Notes: a model not told the origin generated them from the letters alone. A DNA stretch of 64,000 bases from Leeuwenhoekiella sp044542075 (GCF_044542075.1 NZ_JBITTU010000004.1:1-64000); one strand, 5' to 3'; counted from the stretch's first letter, positions 37,663 to 46,658 are shown. Made by a program: numbers and translations.

Positions 37663-37938
37663 CTATTTTGCAAGTATTCGTAAATGTGTTGTATACTTTT
37701 TTTAATTATAAATATACTCTTTTGTGCTTATCGGGCTTTACAGAATTCCTCATTCAAACAACATTTCCGTTTTTTTGAGCCTTTTAACTACAGTAAATAA
37801 GATCCTAAAATTAAATAAGCATGACGCTATCTACCTGATACCTAAAGTATATAAATATACCCCATTACCCCACAGCCTTTTTTTACTATTCGTTATTTAC
37901 AACTAATTATCGGTTCTATAACACTCTCGTATATGTGT
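37663..37938. other. AT-rich gene-free stretch between the island and the permease terminator
   Basis: The 395 bases between the cyclase-like gene and the NCS1 permease hold the hairpin at 37626-37662, this AT-rich stretch and a terminator at 37941-37982. A 60-codon open frame on the plus strand (37724-37906) has no recognisable start context or family match, so I do not call it a gene. The promoter of the four-gene island should lie here, but no convincing -33/-7 pair was seen. Confidence 0.4.
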
Positions 37939-37940
37939 GC

Positions 37941-37982
37941 TAAAAAAAGAAATGGCCGTCATTAATTAAATGACGACCATTT
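37941..37982 (-). terminator. Rho-independent-like terminator of the rhamnose operon
   Basis: On the minus strand a 10-base stem (ATGGTCGTCA and TGACGGCCAT, one mismatch) with an AT loop is followed by TTCTTTTTTT, 20 bases after the permease stop. It should end the rhamnose operon before the four-gene island. Confidence 0.75.
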
Positions 37983-38002
37983 ACACACACAATTATTTTG
38001 AG

Positions 38003-39418
38003 CTATACCGCTTTGCGCTGGTATAGTTTACTAAAGATTAAAAACAAGATCCCACAGCTAATCCACGCGGGTAAGGTTAAAAAGGATAAGAATACATCAT
38101 ACTGCACCGAGATAAAGTAGAATATCCCAAAGCTTAACGCCCAGGCGCCAAACACCGCCCAGTTGAATTTGATTCCGGTTTTTTCTGCATAAAAGGCTTG
38201 TATTCCGGCGCGCTTTCCGAAGAAATATTCAAAAACAATGATTGCTCCTATAGGTGCTAAAATAAAACCGTACAGGGCAACAAAACCTAAGAGTTTCATT
38301 GCAAAAGCGGGGAATAGTCCGGCGATGGTGGCTACTGTACCTGCAATAATGGTTACCCAGAAGGTAGAAAGTTTTGGTATTATGGCTTGAAAGGCAAGAC
38401 CGGCTCTGTAGATCGTTGGGTTTGCTGTCGTCCAGCCTGCAAGAAGCACTGCGATAATCCCAAAAATACCAATAGCGTTATACGCCAGCGGACCTGGTGC
38501 AACAGTAGGTGCTTCCCCACCGGCAAGCATTGCTAGCGCTTCGGGTGATTTAAGATATACCGCATAGAGCAGGGCAGCAGCAATCCACGCGATATAATGG
38601 CCTATGTAAATACCGGCAGCCGTCGTCCAGCCTGCGCTTGCTTTTTTAGCAAAACGAAATACCGATAAATCTGACATCCCAATGTGCATCGCGGCATTTG
38701 CAAACCACGACCACAACACCACGTGCCAGAAGGTATATTTTATTTGTCCCGGAAAAGGCTCACTGCCTTCGCCCCAGATATTCCAGAAATCTGAAAAGCT
38801 GTTTACATCAAGTTGTATCAAGGCCACAACGCCACAGGCTACAAAGGCCAATACAATTACCGGAGACATCCAGTTAGCAGCCTTGGCAACGGTATTGTAT
38901 CCGCGGGCAGCAATGAGTGAAATTACAGCTCCTATTGCTAAAACGACAAGGACCCAGGTAAGGCTGTTAGGCGTGGTATCGGTCAATTTGGGCATTTCCA
39001 TATCAAACGGGATACCGACTGCGGTGGCAGACACGGTGATCATCGCCCCGGCAAGAAAACAAAATAAGATTCCGTTTGCCAAATTGTAGGCCGTTACCAG
39101 GCGGGTACCGCAAATTTTTTCCAAATGAAAATAAAGGGTGTATCTAAATTTGGTTCCTATTTCTGCGGTTAAAAATCTCCAACTTAAAACGGCGAGTAGG
39201 TTACCTATTAATAAACCTATGATAAGGTCAAAGGCACTTACACCGGTGGTTAAAAACAAGGGACCTATAACAAACTCGGTACCTGCGGCGTGCTCCCCGG
39301 CGTACATTCCTAAAAAGGCTTTCCAGCTTTGCAATCTCGATTGCGGAACGGGCTGGCGTTCAAATTCGCCACCTGCGATTTCTTCAATAGTATCTTCTTC
39401 CTGGTTGTATTGAGACAT
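38003..39418 (-). CDS. NCS1-type (cytosine/purine permease family) transporter in rhamnose operon
   Basis: A 471-residue integral membrane protein with about 12 hydrophobic helices. The N-terminal cytosolic part is followed by WKAFLGMYAGEHAAGTEFVIGPLF, the typical first-helix region of NCS1 cytosine permease relatives. Others include AKAANWMSPVIVLAFVACGVVAL and YIGHYIAWIAAALLYAVYL. It is the last gene of the rhamnose operon, 3 bases after lactate dehydrogenase, and a terminator follows. NCS1 proteins usually carry nucleobases or related compounds with Na+ or H+. Its place suggests uptake of rhamnose, lactate or another pathway metabolite instead; this is inference. Confidence 0.8.
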   Translation of the reverse strand: MSQYNQEEDTIEEIAGGEFERQPVPQSRLQSWKAFLGMYAGEHAAGTEFVIGPLFLTTGVSAFDLIIGLLIGNLLAVLSWRFLTAEIGTKFRYTLYFHLEKICGTRLVTAYNLANGILFCFLAGAMITVSATAVGIPFDMEMPKLTDTTPNSLTWVLVVLAIGAVISLIAARGYNTVAKAANWMSPVIVLAFVACGVVALIQLDVNSFSDFWNIWGEGSEPFPGQIKYTFWHVVLWSWFANAAMHIGMSDLSVFRFAKKASAGWTTAAGIYIGHYIAWIAAALLYAVYLKSPEALAMLAGGEAPTVAPGPLAYNAIGIFGIIAVLLAGWTTANPTIYRAGLAFQAIIPKLSTFWVTIIAGTVATIAGLFPAFAMKLLGFVALYGFILAPIGAIIVFEYFFGKRAGIQAFYAEKTGIKFNWAVFGAWALSFGIFYFISVQYDVFLSFLTLPAWISCGILFLIFSKLYQRKAV

Positions 39419-39421
39419 AGT

Positions 39422-40573
39422 CTAGGTTGTTATTAAATGTTTTGGTAAATCTTCTACGCGCTCGCAAACCAGCTGATCCATCACTTGTTTAAACTGGGTT
39501 TTAAGCATCCCGATGGTGTGATCGCCGCCTTTGTTGCCTAATGCGCCGCAGCCGTACATAAACGAGCGTCCCATAAAAGTAAATTTTGCGCCACAAGCCA
39601 TTGCACGGGCAATATCTGGACCTGAGCGTAAGCCACTGTCCATCATCACTTCGATCTGATCGCCATAAGTAGCGGCGATTTCTTTTAGGCTGTTTATGGT
39701 AGATTGAGCTGCGTCGAGTTGGCGCCCGCCGTGATTAGAAACGATAATGCCGTCAAAACCCATACGTATGGCAGCAGCAGTATCTTCTAACGAGGCAACG
39801 CCTTTAAGCACGAGTTTTCCCTTCCAGCGATCGCGAATCGGTTTTATTTTTTCTTCGTTTAATTTTCCCGAAAAGGTACGGTCCATAAAGGCGCCCAGTT
39901 GTTTTAGGTTTAAACCTTCGGGGGTGTAGGGTTTTAGATTTTCAAAAGTAGGCTGCCCGTATTTAAGCGTGTTATACGCCCAGGTAGGTTTCCCCAGAAT
40001 TTGCATAATGTTGCGTACCGACATTTTGGGCGGAAGTGCCAGTCCGTTTTTAAAGTCCCGGGGTCGAAAGCCAAAGGTAGGCACATCGCACAGCAGCACG
40101 AGAACCGGACAACCGGCGGCTTCTGCACGGTCTATAATATCATTGCGCACCGCATCTTCCACAGGATTGTACAGCTGAAACCAGGCATTCCCTTCGGTAA
40201 GTTCGCTGGCTTTTTCAATATCCATCGTGGTTACCGTACTCAGAATAAAAGGCACATTGTGTTTGTGCGCAGTTTTCGCCAAAATCGCGGGCGAATTGGG
40301 CCACATCAAGCCTTGAAGACCAACGGGTGCAATCCCAAAAGGCGCATCAAACTCCATCCCCAAAACTTTGGTTTTGGTAGAACTTTGACCGTAATTGTTT
40401 AAATACCGCGGCTGTAATTGTACATCGCGTATCTCTGAAGTGTTGCGTTTGATACTTACATCTTCATTGCAACCGCCATCAAGATATTCAAAAGCAAATG
40501 CCGGTACGCGGCTTTTTGCTTTGGTACGTAAATCGTCAACAGAAGGATAGGCAGTGTTAAAAGCGTTGGCCAT
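39422..40573 (-). CDS. lldD: FMN-dependent L-lactate dehydrogenase / alpha-hydroxyacid oxidase
   Basis: A 383-residue TIM-barrel flavoenzyme. Family residues: AFAFEYLDGGCNED at 25-38, FGIAPVGLQGLMWP (79-92), LFxLY-type WFQLYNP (131-137), the catalytic His281 and Arg284 in SNHGGRQLD, and DSGLRSGPDIARAMACGA with the FMN-phosphate site and GRSFMYG. There is no membrane segment. It oxidises L-lactate to pyruvate. Because the neighbouring aldolase/dehydrogenase makes lactate from L-lactaldehyde, the enzyme closes the pathway from rhamnose to pyruvate. It lies 5 bases after the kinase. Confidence 0.92.
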   Translation of the reverse strand: MANAFNTAYPSVDDLRTKAKSRVPAFAFEYLDGGCNEDVSIKRNTSEIRDVQLQPRYLNNYGQSSTKTKVLGMEFDAPFGIAPVGLQGLMWPNSPAILAKTAHKHNVPFILSTVTTMDIEKASELTEGNAWFQLYNPVEDAVRNDIIDRAEAAGCPVLVLLCDVPTFGFRPRDFKNGLALPPKMSVRNIMQILGKPTWAYNTLKYGQPTFENLKPYTPEGLNLKQLGAFMDRTFSGKLNEEKIKPIRDRWKGKLVLKGVASLEDTAAAIRMGFDGIIVSNHGGRQLDAAQSTINSLKEIAATYGDQIEVMMDSGLRSGPDIARAMACGAKFTFMGRSFMYGCGALGNKGGDHTIGMLKTQFKQVMDQLVCERVEDLPKHLITT

Positions 40574-40578
40574 AGTGT

Positions 40579-41952
40579 TTATTTAGCGATGAACGGAATG
40601 TGTTTTTTCATCGAGTAATTTTTCTTTAAAAATTTTGAATTCAGCTGGGTGTCAGAAATGCAAATTGCCGCTCCTAGTGCAGAGCCTAACGAAGAGTCTG
40701 TGGTGCGGAGTTCCATCGTTCTAAAATGATGCGAAAGCAGGTGAATGTAAATATCATTATCGCTAAAACCGCCGTCAACAAAAAGTTTTTCGATAGTCAT
40801 ATCACCTTTTGCAGTCTGTATACTTTTAACCTGTAAGCGTACCAGCTCCATCATCAACTGGTGGTAGGCATCTTCAAAAGAAGTGAATCTAAGCACTGTT
40901 TTTGGCGGGATCTCAGGATCGTCAAGAGACTCCCAATGAAAGATTTTTTCAAACTCTTTTACGAGTTCGTAATGAATTTCAGGATTAAATTTTACCGTTT
41001 TGTGGTAGTCTTTATCCACCCCATAATACTCAGTTAGTTTTTTAACCTGTATGCTGTATTCGTTGCCTAAAAACAGGCGCGCAGATTTTACAGGTTTGCC
41101 GTTAATACGCATATAATTGATGCAATCTTTGGCAACATCTGCTTTGCTGAGTTCGTTTTCTACAAACGGATTTAAAGCAATACTCCAGGTTCCCGTAGAA
41201 ATCAAAATAAATTGTTTTTTAAGACTGCGCACATAGGGCAGTAGTGCGGCAGAACTGTCGTGAATACCTACTCCTATTTTTATGCGCTTCCCGTTGTAGT
41301 TCATATTGATACTGGTTTCGGTGGAAACGATAGGAGGTAAAATCTGATCCAGTTTTTCGGCATATACCCAGTCGTGGTAATCGCGTTTTTCAAAATCCCA
41401 AAGCGAAGTATGGCAACCTATACTGGTGTATTCGCTCAACGGGATTCCTGTAAAAACAAAGCTTAAATACTGTGGAAGGTGTAAAGAATATCTAATTTTC
41501 TTAAATACTTGAGGTTTGGTGTTTTTTAACCAATACAATTGCATCCCGGCATTGAGCATGCCTGAACTTGAAGAACCTGTTTTTTGATGAAAATTTTCTT
41601 CAGGTCCGTATTTTTCGTAAAACGAGTCTATAATTTCGGTAGGTATCGCTTTAGTATAATTATACAGCGGAAAAATCACATCGCGGTTTTCATCGAGATG
41701 TACCAGACTGGCGCCGTATGAAGAAAAGTTAATGGCTTTGATATCAAATTTTTCGGTTTTTAGAATGCGGTCAAACACCGTTTTTAACCATTCACGCAAA
41801 GCGGAAAGATCTTCGGTAGGATGCCCGTCTTCATCTGAAATTTCGTCAAACTGAATGTACTCGCGGTACACCTCCTGAAATTCAGAATCAAAAAGAAAAA
41901 ACTTTTTATTTGTTTTACCAATATCAAATACTGCCGTAACTGTTTGCTTCAT
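40579..41952 (-). CDS. rhaB: FGGY-family L-rhamnulokinase
   Basis: A 457-residue sugar kinase. The N-terminal ATPase-fold motif is VFDIGKTNKKFFLFD (9-23), followed by NFSSYGASLVHLD. The C-terminal FGGY half carries GVGIHDSSAALLPY (catalytic Asp region), FILISTGTWSIALNP and LFVDGGFSDNDIYIHLL. The length is slightly short for FGGY. The position between the isomerase and lactate dehydrogenase genes assigns it to L-rhamnulose phosphorylation; fuculokinase-like activity would be the alternative. Confidence 0.85.
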   Translation of the reverse strand: MKQTVTAVFDIGKTNKKFFLFDSEFQEVYREYIQFDEISDEDGHPTEDLSALREWLKTVFDRILKTEKFDIKAINFSSYGASLVHLDENRDVIFPLYNYTKAIPTEIIDSFYEKYGPEENFHQKTGSSSSGMLNAGMQLYWLKNTKPQVFKKIRYSLHLPQYLSFVFTGIPLSEYTSIGCHTSLWDFEKRDYHDWVYAEKLDQILPPIVSTETSINMNYNGKRIKIGVGIHDSSAALLPYVRSLKKQFILISTGTWSIALNPFVENELSKADVAKDCINYMRINGKPVKSARLFLGNEYSIQVKKLTEYYGVDKDYHKTVKFNPEIHYELVKEFEKIFHWESLDDPEIPPKTVLRFTSFEDAYHQLMMELVRLQVKSIQTAKGDMTIEKLFVDGGFSDNDIYIHLLSHHFRTMELRTTDSSLGSALGAAICISDTQLNSKFLKKNYSMKKHIPFIAK

Positions 41953-41970
41953 TAAATGCGTGTTTCCAGA

Positions 41971-43251
41971 TTAAAGTCCTGTAGCGATCGTGTTTTTCCC
42001 ACGTTCTTTGATCAATTGACCACGCACATCCAATTTGCGGTAGGCATCAATAGGATTGATAACTCCGCCTGCCTGTACCCGTGCCTGGCGAACCAGTGGG
42101 CGTACATCTGTGCGGTACGCTCCCTGAATGATTTCCTGGCAAAGCGTAACATCATTAGCTTCCTGAGCCGCTCTAAGTGCATCCTGATCGATTAATAGCG
42201 CTTTTGCATAGGCTTCCTGAATCGCTTCAAGAGACTGTATTAAATCTTCTAACGGATCTTTTACATTGTGACTCGCATCAATCATCCAACCCAGTTCGGG
42301 ATTGTTTGGGTTGTTCTGCATCCCGTAAACCAACTCGTTAAAAATAAGGAATAGGGCGTAGGGTTTTATACTTCCCACGGTGATATCATCATCCCCATAT
42401 TTGCTGTCATTAAAGTGAAAACCGCCCAGTTTGCCTTTCAGCATTAAGATGGAAACAATCTGCTCAATATTGGTATTGGGTAAATGATGTCCTAGATCTA
42501 CTAAGGTATAAGCGCGTTCCCCACAACCATTAGCAAGCATTAGCGAGGTTCCCCAATCCTGAATCACCGTACTGTAGAAGTTAGGTTCGTAGGGTTTATA
42601 CTCAATAAACAGTTTCCAATCCATCGGCATATCTTCGTAAATGGAAATCAGGCTGTTTTGTGTATGGGTGAGTGCGGTCTGAAAGTTATTTTGTCCCGGA
42701 AACGAAGAGCCATCTGCCAACCAAACGGTCAAACTTTTTGATCCCAGCTTATTTCCAATTTCAATAACCTCTTTGTTGTGGGCAATTGCCTGCTCGCGTA
42801 CCGCGGCACTGGTGTTGCTTAACGAACCGTATTTATAAGACTCTTTCTGGTTTTTTTGATCCTGAAAGGTGTTGCTGTTTACTGCATCAAATTTGATTTT
42901 ATGTATAGCAGCCAGTTCTTTTATCGCATTGTAATCGTTAGGCACATCCCAAGGAATATGCAGCGATACTGCACCGGCAGTTTGGGTAAGACTGTGAATT
43001 AAGCCTATATCTTCTATTTTTTGCTCTAAAGAAGCCGGTTCGCCAGAGAATGAGAATCTTCCAAAACGGGTACCGCCGGCACCCAATGCCCAGCTAGGGA
43101 TTGCCACCTGAAATTCGGCAAGCTTGTTTACAATAGTAGTTACATCAACCTTATTTTTCGACAACGATTGAGCCAAAAAATCAAAGTGTGATTTATGATC
43201 AGAAAGACCTGCTTTGTTGAGGTCTTCTACGTGTTGGTTATTAATTTTCAT
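41971..43251 (-). CDS. rhaI: L-rhamnose isomerase (RhaI type)
   Basis: A 426-residue TIM-barrel isomerase of the type found in Pseudomonas and Bacteroidota rather than the E. coli RhaA type. Metal-site segments are LFIEYKPYEPNFY (about 223-235), TLVDLGHHLPN (about 258-268) and GGFHFNDSKYGDDD (about 283-296); the N-terminal half holds IPSWALGAGGTRFGRF. It converts L-rhamnose to L-rhamnulose. It starts 88 bases after the aldolase/dehydrogenase, and a hairpin lies in that gap. Confidence 0.9.
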   Translation of the reverse strand: MKINNQHVEDLNKAGLSDHKSHFDFLAQSLSKNKVDVTTIVNKLAEFQVAIPSWALGAGGTRFGRFSFSGEPASLEQKIEDIGLIHSLTQTAGAVSLHIPWDVPNDYNAIKELAAIHKIKFDAVNSNTFQDQKNQKESYKYGSLSNTSAAVREQAIAHNKEVIEIGNKLGSKSLTVWLADGSSFPGQNNFQTALTHTQNSLISIYEDMPMDWKLFIEYKPYEPNFYSTVIQDWGTSLMLANGCGERAYTLVDLGHHLPNTNIEQIVSILMLKGKLGGFHFNDSKYGDDDITVGSIKPYALFLIFNELVYGMQNNPNNPELGWMIDASHNVKDPLEDLIQSLEAIQEAYAKALLIDQDALRAAQEANDVTLCQEIIQGAYRTDVRPLVRQARVQAGGVINPIDAYRKLDVRGQLIKERGKNTIATGL

Positions 43252-43270
43252 AAGAAAAAAATTCTGAAAA

Positions 43271-43327
43271 TGAAGTTAGTTAAAACTCTCGGAATCTTAA
43301 TGAATCTAAGAGTTTTAACCCACTTCA
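43271..43327. other. Intercistronic hairpin in rhamnose operon
   Basis: A perfect 11-base inverted repeat (GTTAAAACTCT at 43279-43289, complement at 43309-43319) with outer TGAAGT/ACTTCA pairing, lying between the aldolase/dehydrogenase and isomerase genes. There is no T-tract, so it is more likely an mRNA processing or stability element than a terminator. Confidence 0.55.
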
Positions 43328-43339
43328 ATAAGTTTTTAA

Positions 43340-45436
43340 TTAACGTACAAACGCATTTGCCATACCACCATCTACGTTTATGGTGTTTCCGGTACTCTTA
43401 AGCAGAACACCTACACAGGCAAAAACACCATCTGCAATATCGTCTGGTAAGATGATTTCGTTAAGTAAATTACGTTTTGCGTAATGTGCCGGTAAATCTT
43501 TAACCTCAATGCCGTAAGCTTTGGCGCGGCCTTCTGCCCAGGCACCTTCCCAGATTTTGCTACCTACAATAACGCCATCAGGATTTACCGTATTTACCCG
43601 TATTTTATCACCACCTAATTCGGCAGCAAGAAGACGCGTCATATGTTGCTGTGCAGCTTTTGCTGTACCGTACGCCACGTTGTTGGGTCCTGAAACCAGT
43701 CCGTTTTTACTGGCTATATTTACGATATCACCGCCTAAGCCTTGCTTCCGCATAATCGCAACACCTTCCTGAGCCATTAAAAACTGCCCTTTTACCAGAA
43801 CGTTTTGTAAAATATCCCAGTCTTTTTGAGTGGTTTCTTCTAAAGGTTTAGAGATCGCAAGCCCCGCAGAATGTATAACAATATCTACCCCACCAAATGC
43901 GAGGCAAGCTTCTTTATACGCCTGTTCAATCGCTTCCTGATTGGTCACATCGCACACGGCACCGGAAACCTGATCTTTTTTGTAAGTCGCCACGGCTTCT
44001 TTAAGCGCGTCTTCACTCATATCGGTAAGTACCACATTGGCACCTTCGGCAACCAGTTTATCTGCAATTGCTTTACCTATACCACCGGCGGCACCGGTTA
44101 CAATCGCTACTTTACGAGAAAGCGGTTGTTCTTTTGGCATACGCTGCAATTTCGCCTCTTCTAAAAGCCAGTATTCAATATCAAAAGCTTCCTGACGGGG
44201 TAATGAGGTATAACTTGTAATCGCTTCTGCACCGCGCATCACATTGATCGCGTTGATGTAGAATTCGCTAGCAACCCGCGTTGTTTGTTTATTTTTTGTA
44301 AAGCTAAACATCCCCACACCCGGGTAAATAATAATTACGGGATTAGGATCACGCATCGCCGGGCTGTTGTTGTGCTTACAGTTTTCGTAATAGTCTTTGT
44401 ATTCCTGACGGTATTGTTCAAACGAAGGCTCAAGCTTAGCCAGTACCGCATGGGTATCGTCTAGATTGTCGTCTTTATCCAGATTCAGGATTAACGGCTG
44501 AATTTTAGTACGTAAAAAGTGATCTGGGCACGAGGTACCCATAGGCGCCAGGCGTTCTAGATCGTTGCTGTTTATAAATTGTAGAACAGTATCACTATCT
44601 GTAAAATGGCCGATCATCCGGTCTTCTGAAGAAGCGAGGCCTCTAAGAAGTGGCATTAATTTAGCGGCTTGCTCGTTACGTTTTGCAGCTGGCAAACTAG
44701 CAATTTTTTCACCTCCAAAAACACTGCCTTTTTCAGCTACTTTTTTCTCAATATATGCCGAAGCTTTTTCGATAACTTCAAGACTGTTTATGTAGCATTC
44801 ATAAGAAGTATCTCCCCAGGTAAATAAACCGTGGCTACCTAAAACGATTCCGCGTATTCCGGGATTGTCATTAAGGCATTTTTCTAACTGAAGCCCTAAA
44901 TCAAAACCGGGACGTTGCCACGGCACCCAGCCCATGGTATCTCCCCAGATGTCTTTAGTCACTTGCTCGCTGTCTTCTGCAGCTGCAATAGCTATAAGTG
45001 CATCAGGGTGTAAATGGTCTATATGTTTAAAAGGAAGTAATCCGTGAAGTGGTGTGTCAATTGATGGTGCTTTAGAATCAAGATCATAAATACAATGATT
45101 AAAAAGACCTACCATACGGTCTTCATCTTCAAGACCGCCATACACATTCTTTAAATTTCTAAGACGCTCGGTATATAGACCTGCTATTCCCTGTCTGGTT
45201 AGCGTACCTATATCCCCACCAGAACCTTTAACCCACATCACTTCAACATCTTCATTTGTAAGCGGATCTTTTTCTATGGTTTTACAGCTGGTGTTACCAC
45301 CTCCATAATTTGTTATTCTTAAATCTGCACCCAGGATATTTGAGCGGTATAAAAAGAGTGCAACCTGGTCATCGCCTAATTCTGCAGCCTTTTGCTCATC
45401 CCAAAGATAATTTACGTGGCTAAAAGTTTTTTCCAT
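43340..45436 (-). CDS. rhaE: Bifunctional rhamnulose-1-phosphate aldolase / lactaldehyde dehydrogenase
   Basis: A 698-residue fusion. Residues 1-400 form a class II aldolase domain with GGNTSCKTIEKD (47-58), HGLLPFKHIDHLHPDALIAIAAAE metal-binding histidines (about 131-153) and GIVLGSHGLFTWG. From about residue 430 there is a short-chain dehydrogenase with the NAD-binding VAIVTGAAGGIGKAIADKL, and the catalytic YGTAKAAQQHM. The family, often called RhaE or RhaD-ADH, splits rhamnulose-1-phosphate to DHAP and L-lactaldehyde and oxidises the latter to L-lactate. It is the first gene of the operon and divergent from the GntR-type regulator. Confidence 0.93.
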   Translation of the reverse strand: MEKTFSHVNYLWDEQKAAELGDDQVALFLYRSNILGADLRITNYGGGNTSCKTIEKDPLTNEDVEVMWVKGSGGDIGTLTRQGIAGLYTERLRNLKNVYGGLEDEDRMVGLFNHCIYDLDSKAPSIDTPLHGLLPFKHIDHLHPDALIAIAAAEDSEQVTKDIWGDTMGWVPWQRPGFDLGLQLEKCLNDNPGIRGIVLGSHGLFTWGDTSYECYINSLEVIEKASAYIEKKVAEKGSVFGGEKIASLPAAKRNEQAAKLMPLLRGLASSEDRMIGHFTDSDTVLQFINSNDLERLAPMGTSCPDHFLRTKIQPLILNLDKDDNLDDTHAVLAKLEPSFEQYRQEYKDYYENCKHNNSPAMRDPNPVIIIYPGVGMFSFTKNKQTTRVASEFYINAINVMRGAEAITSYTSLPRQEAFDIEYWLLEEAKLQRMPKEQPLSRKVAIVTGAAGGIGKAIADKLVAEGANVVLTDMSEDALKEAVATYKKDQVSGAVCDVTNQEAIEQAYKEACLAFGGVDIVIHSAGLAISKPLEETTQKDWDILQNVLVKGQFLMAQEGVAIMRKQGLGGDIVNIASKNGLVSGPNNVAYGTAKAAQQHMTRLLAAELGGDKIRVNTVNPDGVIVGSKIWEGAWAEGRAKAYGIEVKDLPAHYAKRNLLNEIILPDDIADGVFACVGVLLKSTGNTINVDGGMANAFVR

Positions 45437-45496
45437 TTTCGTTTTGTAAAGTTTAACGCATCTGATTCAAAATTATAGGTATTGAATTAGGTTGGC

Positions 45497-45512
45497 ATCC
45501 TGTGCTGTACTG
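45497..45512 (+). promoter_or_regulatory. Putative GntR-type operator at the rhamnose promoter
   Basis: ATCCTGTGCTGTACTG, the clearest example of the box family, lies between the divergent aldolase and regulator genes, 61 bases upstream of the operon's first start. The box consists of CTGT repeats spaced at five bases and recurs at 12371, 12453 (inverted) and 46643 (inverted). Confidence 0.65.
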
Positions 45513-45533
45513 CTATATAAATGTTTTTAATGG

Positions 45534-45549
45534 CTAATCTTTTGATTAG
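45534..45549. promoter_or_regulatory. Palindrome CTAATC-TTTT-GATTAG in regulator promoter
   Basis: A perfect 6+6 inverted repeat with a 4-base spacer, lying 38 bases before the start of the GntR-type regulator. It could be an autoregulatory site; the sequence does not recur at the other promoters. Confidence 0.4.
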
Positions 45550-45587
45550 TTTTACAGATACTTAATAAAATTAGTTATCCCTAACCT

Positions 45588-46634
45588 ATGGCCCGCACTG
45601 TTGAAATTAAAATCAATGAAGATTCAAGAATACCTAAATACAAACAAATTGTAGACTCAATTATTGACGATGTCGCAAAAGGAAAATTGAAGGTAGGGCA
45701 AAAAATACCGTCTATAAACGAACTGAGCGAAGCGGCGTATTTAAGCAGAGATACGGTAGAAAAAGCGTATAAAATTTTAAAGGAGCGTAAGGTTATAATA
45801 TCCGTAAAAGGAAAGGGGTATTACACCGCAAAAACCGAACTGATTTCTAAGATTAATGTGTTCTTTTTAATTAACAAACCCAGCTCATATAAGATGATTA
45901 TTTTTAATCATTTTGTAAATACGCTCGGTGTAAATGCACACGTGAACTTAAGTATTTACCACTGCGAAGAATCCCTTTTTATCAATGCGATTGAGAAAAA
46001 TATAGGTGCGTATAACTACTATGTGATTATGCCACATTTTAAAGATACAGACCTCAATCACGTAAGTTTTACGCCAGAAGTTCTTAAGGCTATAGAGCTT
46101 ATTCCTAAAGATCAATTGCTGGTAGTAGATAATACTAAACCTGAGATTAAAGGGAATTATGGTTCAATCTATCAGGATTTCAAAGAAGATATCTATAACG
46201 CTCTAATTGAGGGGATGGACAGGTTGAAAAAATACGATAGGCTAATTTTAGTTTACCCATCAAAAAGTGTTCACCCATATCCAAGGCGTATCGTTCACGG
46301 CTTCCGGTATTTTTGTCAAAAGTTTGATTTTGAATTTGAAATTCTTGATGAGATTTATGAGGATATGGAGTTTGAAAGCAAAGACGTTTACATCACCATA
46401 GAAGAGATGGATCTCGTTAACCTGCTTCGTCAGGTGCGTGCCCGCAACCTGGTTTTAGGTAAAGATATTGGTGTAATCTCGTATAACGAAACACCTTTAA
46501 AAGAACTTTTAGGCATTACTGTTGTTAGTACAGATTTTAAAGCAATGGGGGAGACTGCTGCCTATATGATACTTAAAAACAAAAAAGAGAAGGTCAAAAA
46601 CGTTTTTAAATACATAGAACGTAATTCGGTTTAA
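45588..46634 (+). CDS. GntR-type regulator with LacI/periplasmic-binding-like sensor domain
   Basis: A 348-residue regulator. Residues 10-75 form a GntR winged helix (IPKYKQIVDSIIDDVAKGKLKVGQ, then IPSINELSEAAYLSRDTVEKAYKILKERKVI). From about 85 the rest looks like a type 1 periplasmic-binding (LacI-like) sugar-sensing domain, ending with DIGVISYNETPLKELLGITVVSTDFKAMGETAAYMI. This architecture is known for sugar regulators in Bacteroidota. It is divergent from the rhamnose operon and thus likely senses rhamnose or rhamnulose and binds the ATCCTGTRCTGTNCTG boxes; the box-regulator link is inferred. Confidence 0.85.
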   Translation: MARTVEIKINEDSRIPKYKQIVDSIIDDVAKGKLKVGQKIPSINELSEAAYLSRDTVEKAYKILKERKVIISVKGKGYYTAKTELISKINVFFLINKPSSYKMIIFNHFVNTLGVNAHVNLSIYHCEESLFINAIEKNIGAYNYYVIMPHFKDTDLNHVSFTPEVLKAIELIPKDQLLVVDNTKPEIKGNYGSIYQDFKEDIYNALIEGMDRLKKYDRLILVYPSKSVHPYPRRIVHGFRYFCQKFDFEFEILDEIYEDMEFESKDVYITIEEMDLVNLLRQVRARNLVLGKDIGVISYNETPLKELLGITVVSTDFKAMGETAAYMILKNKKEKVKNVFKYIERNSV

Positions 46635-46642
46635 TCTAATTT

Positions 46643-46658
46643 CAGAACAGTACAGGAT
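46643..46658 (-). promoter_or_regulatory. Putative GntR-type operator before CE12 operon
   Basis: On the minus strand this reads ATCCTGTACTGTTCTG, 58 bases upstream of the CE12 start and 8 bases after the regulator stop. It has the same consensus as the rhamnose and SusC/GH106 promoter boxes. Confidence 0.6.

Noticed and set aside
37724..37906. A 60-codon plus-strand open frame in the gap before the rhamnose operon end
   Set aside because: It has no start context, homology or partner gene, and lies in very AT-rich DNA.
38682..39089. A 135-codon plus-strand open frame opposite the NCS1 permease
   Set aside because: The minus-strand gene has a full set of membrane helices; the plus-strand translation has no family features.
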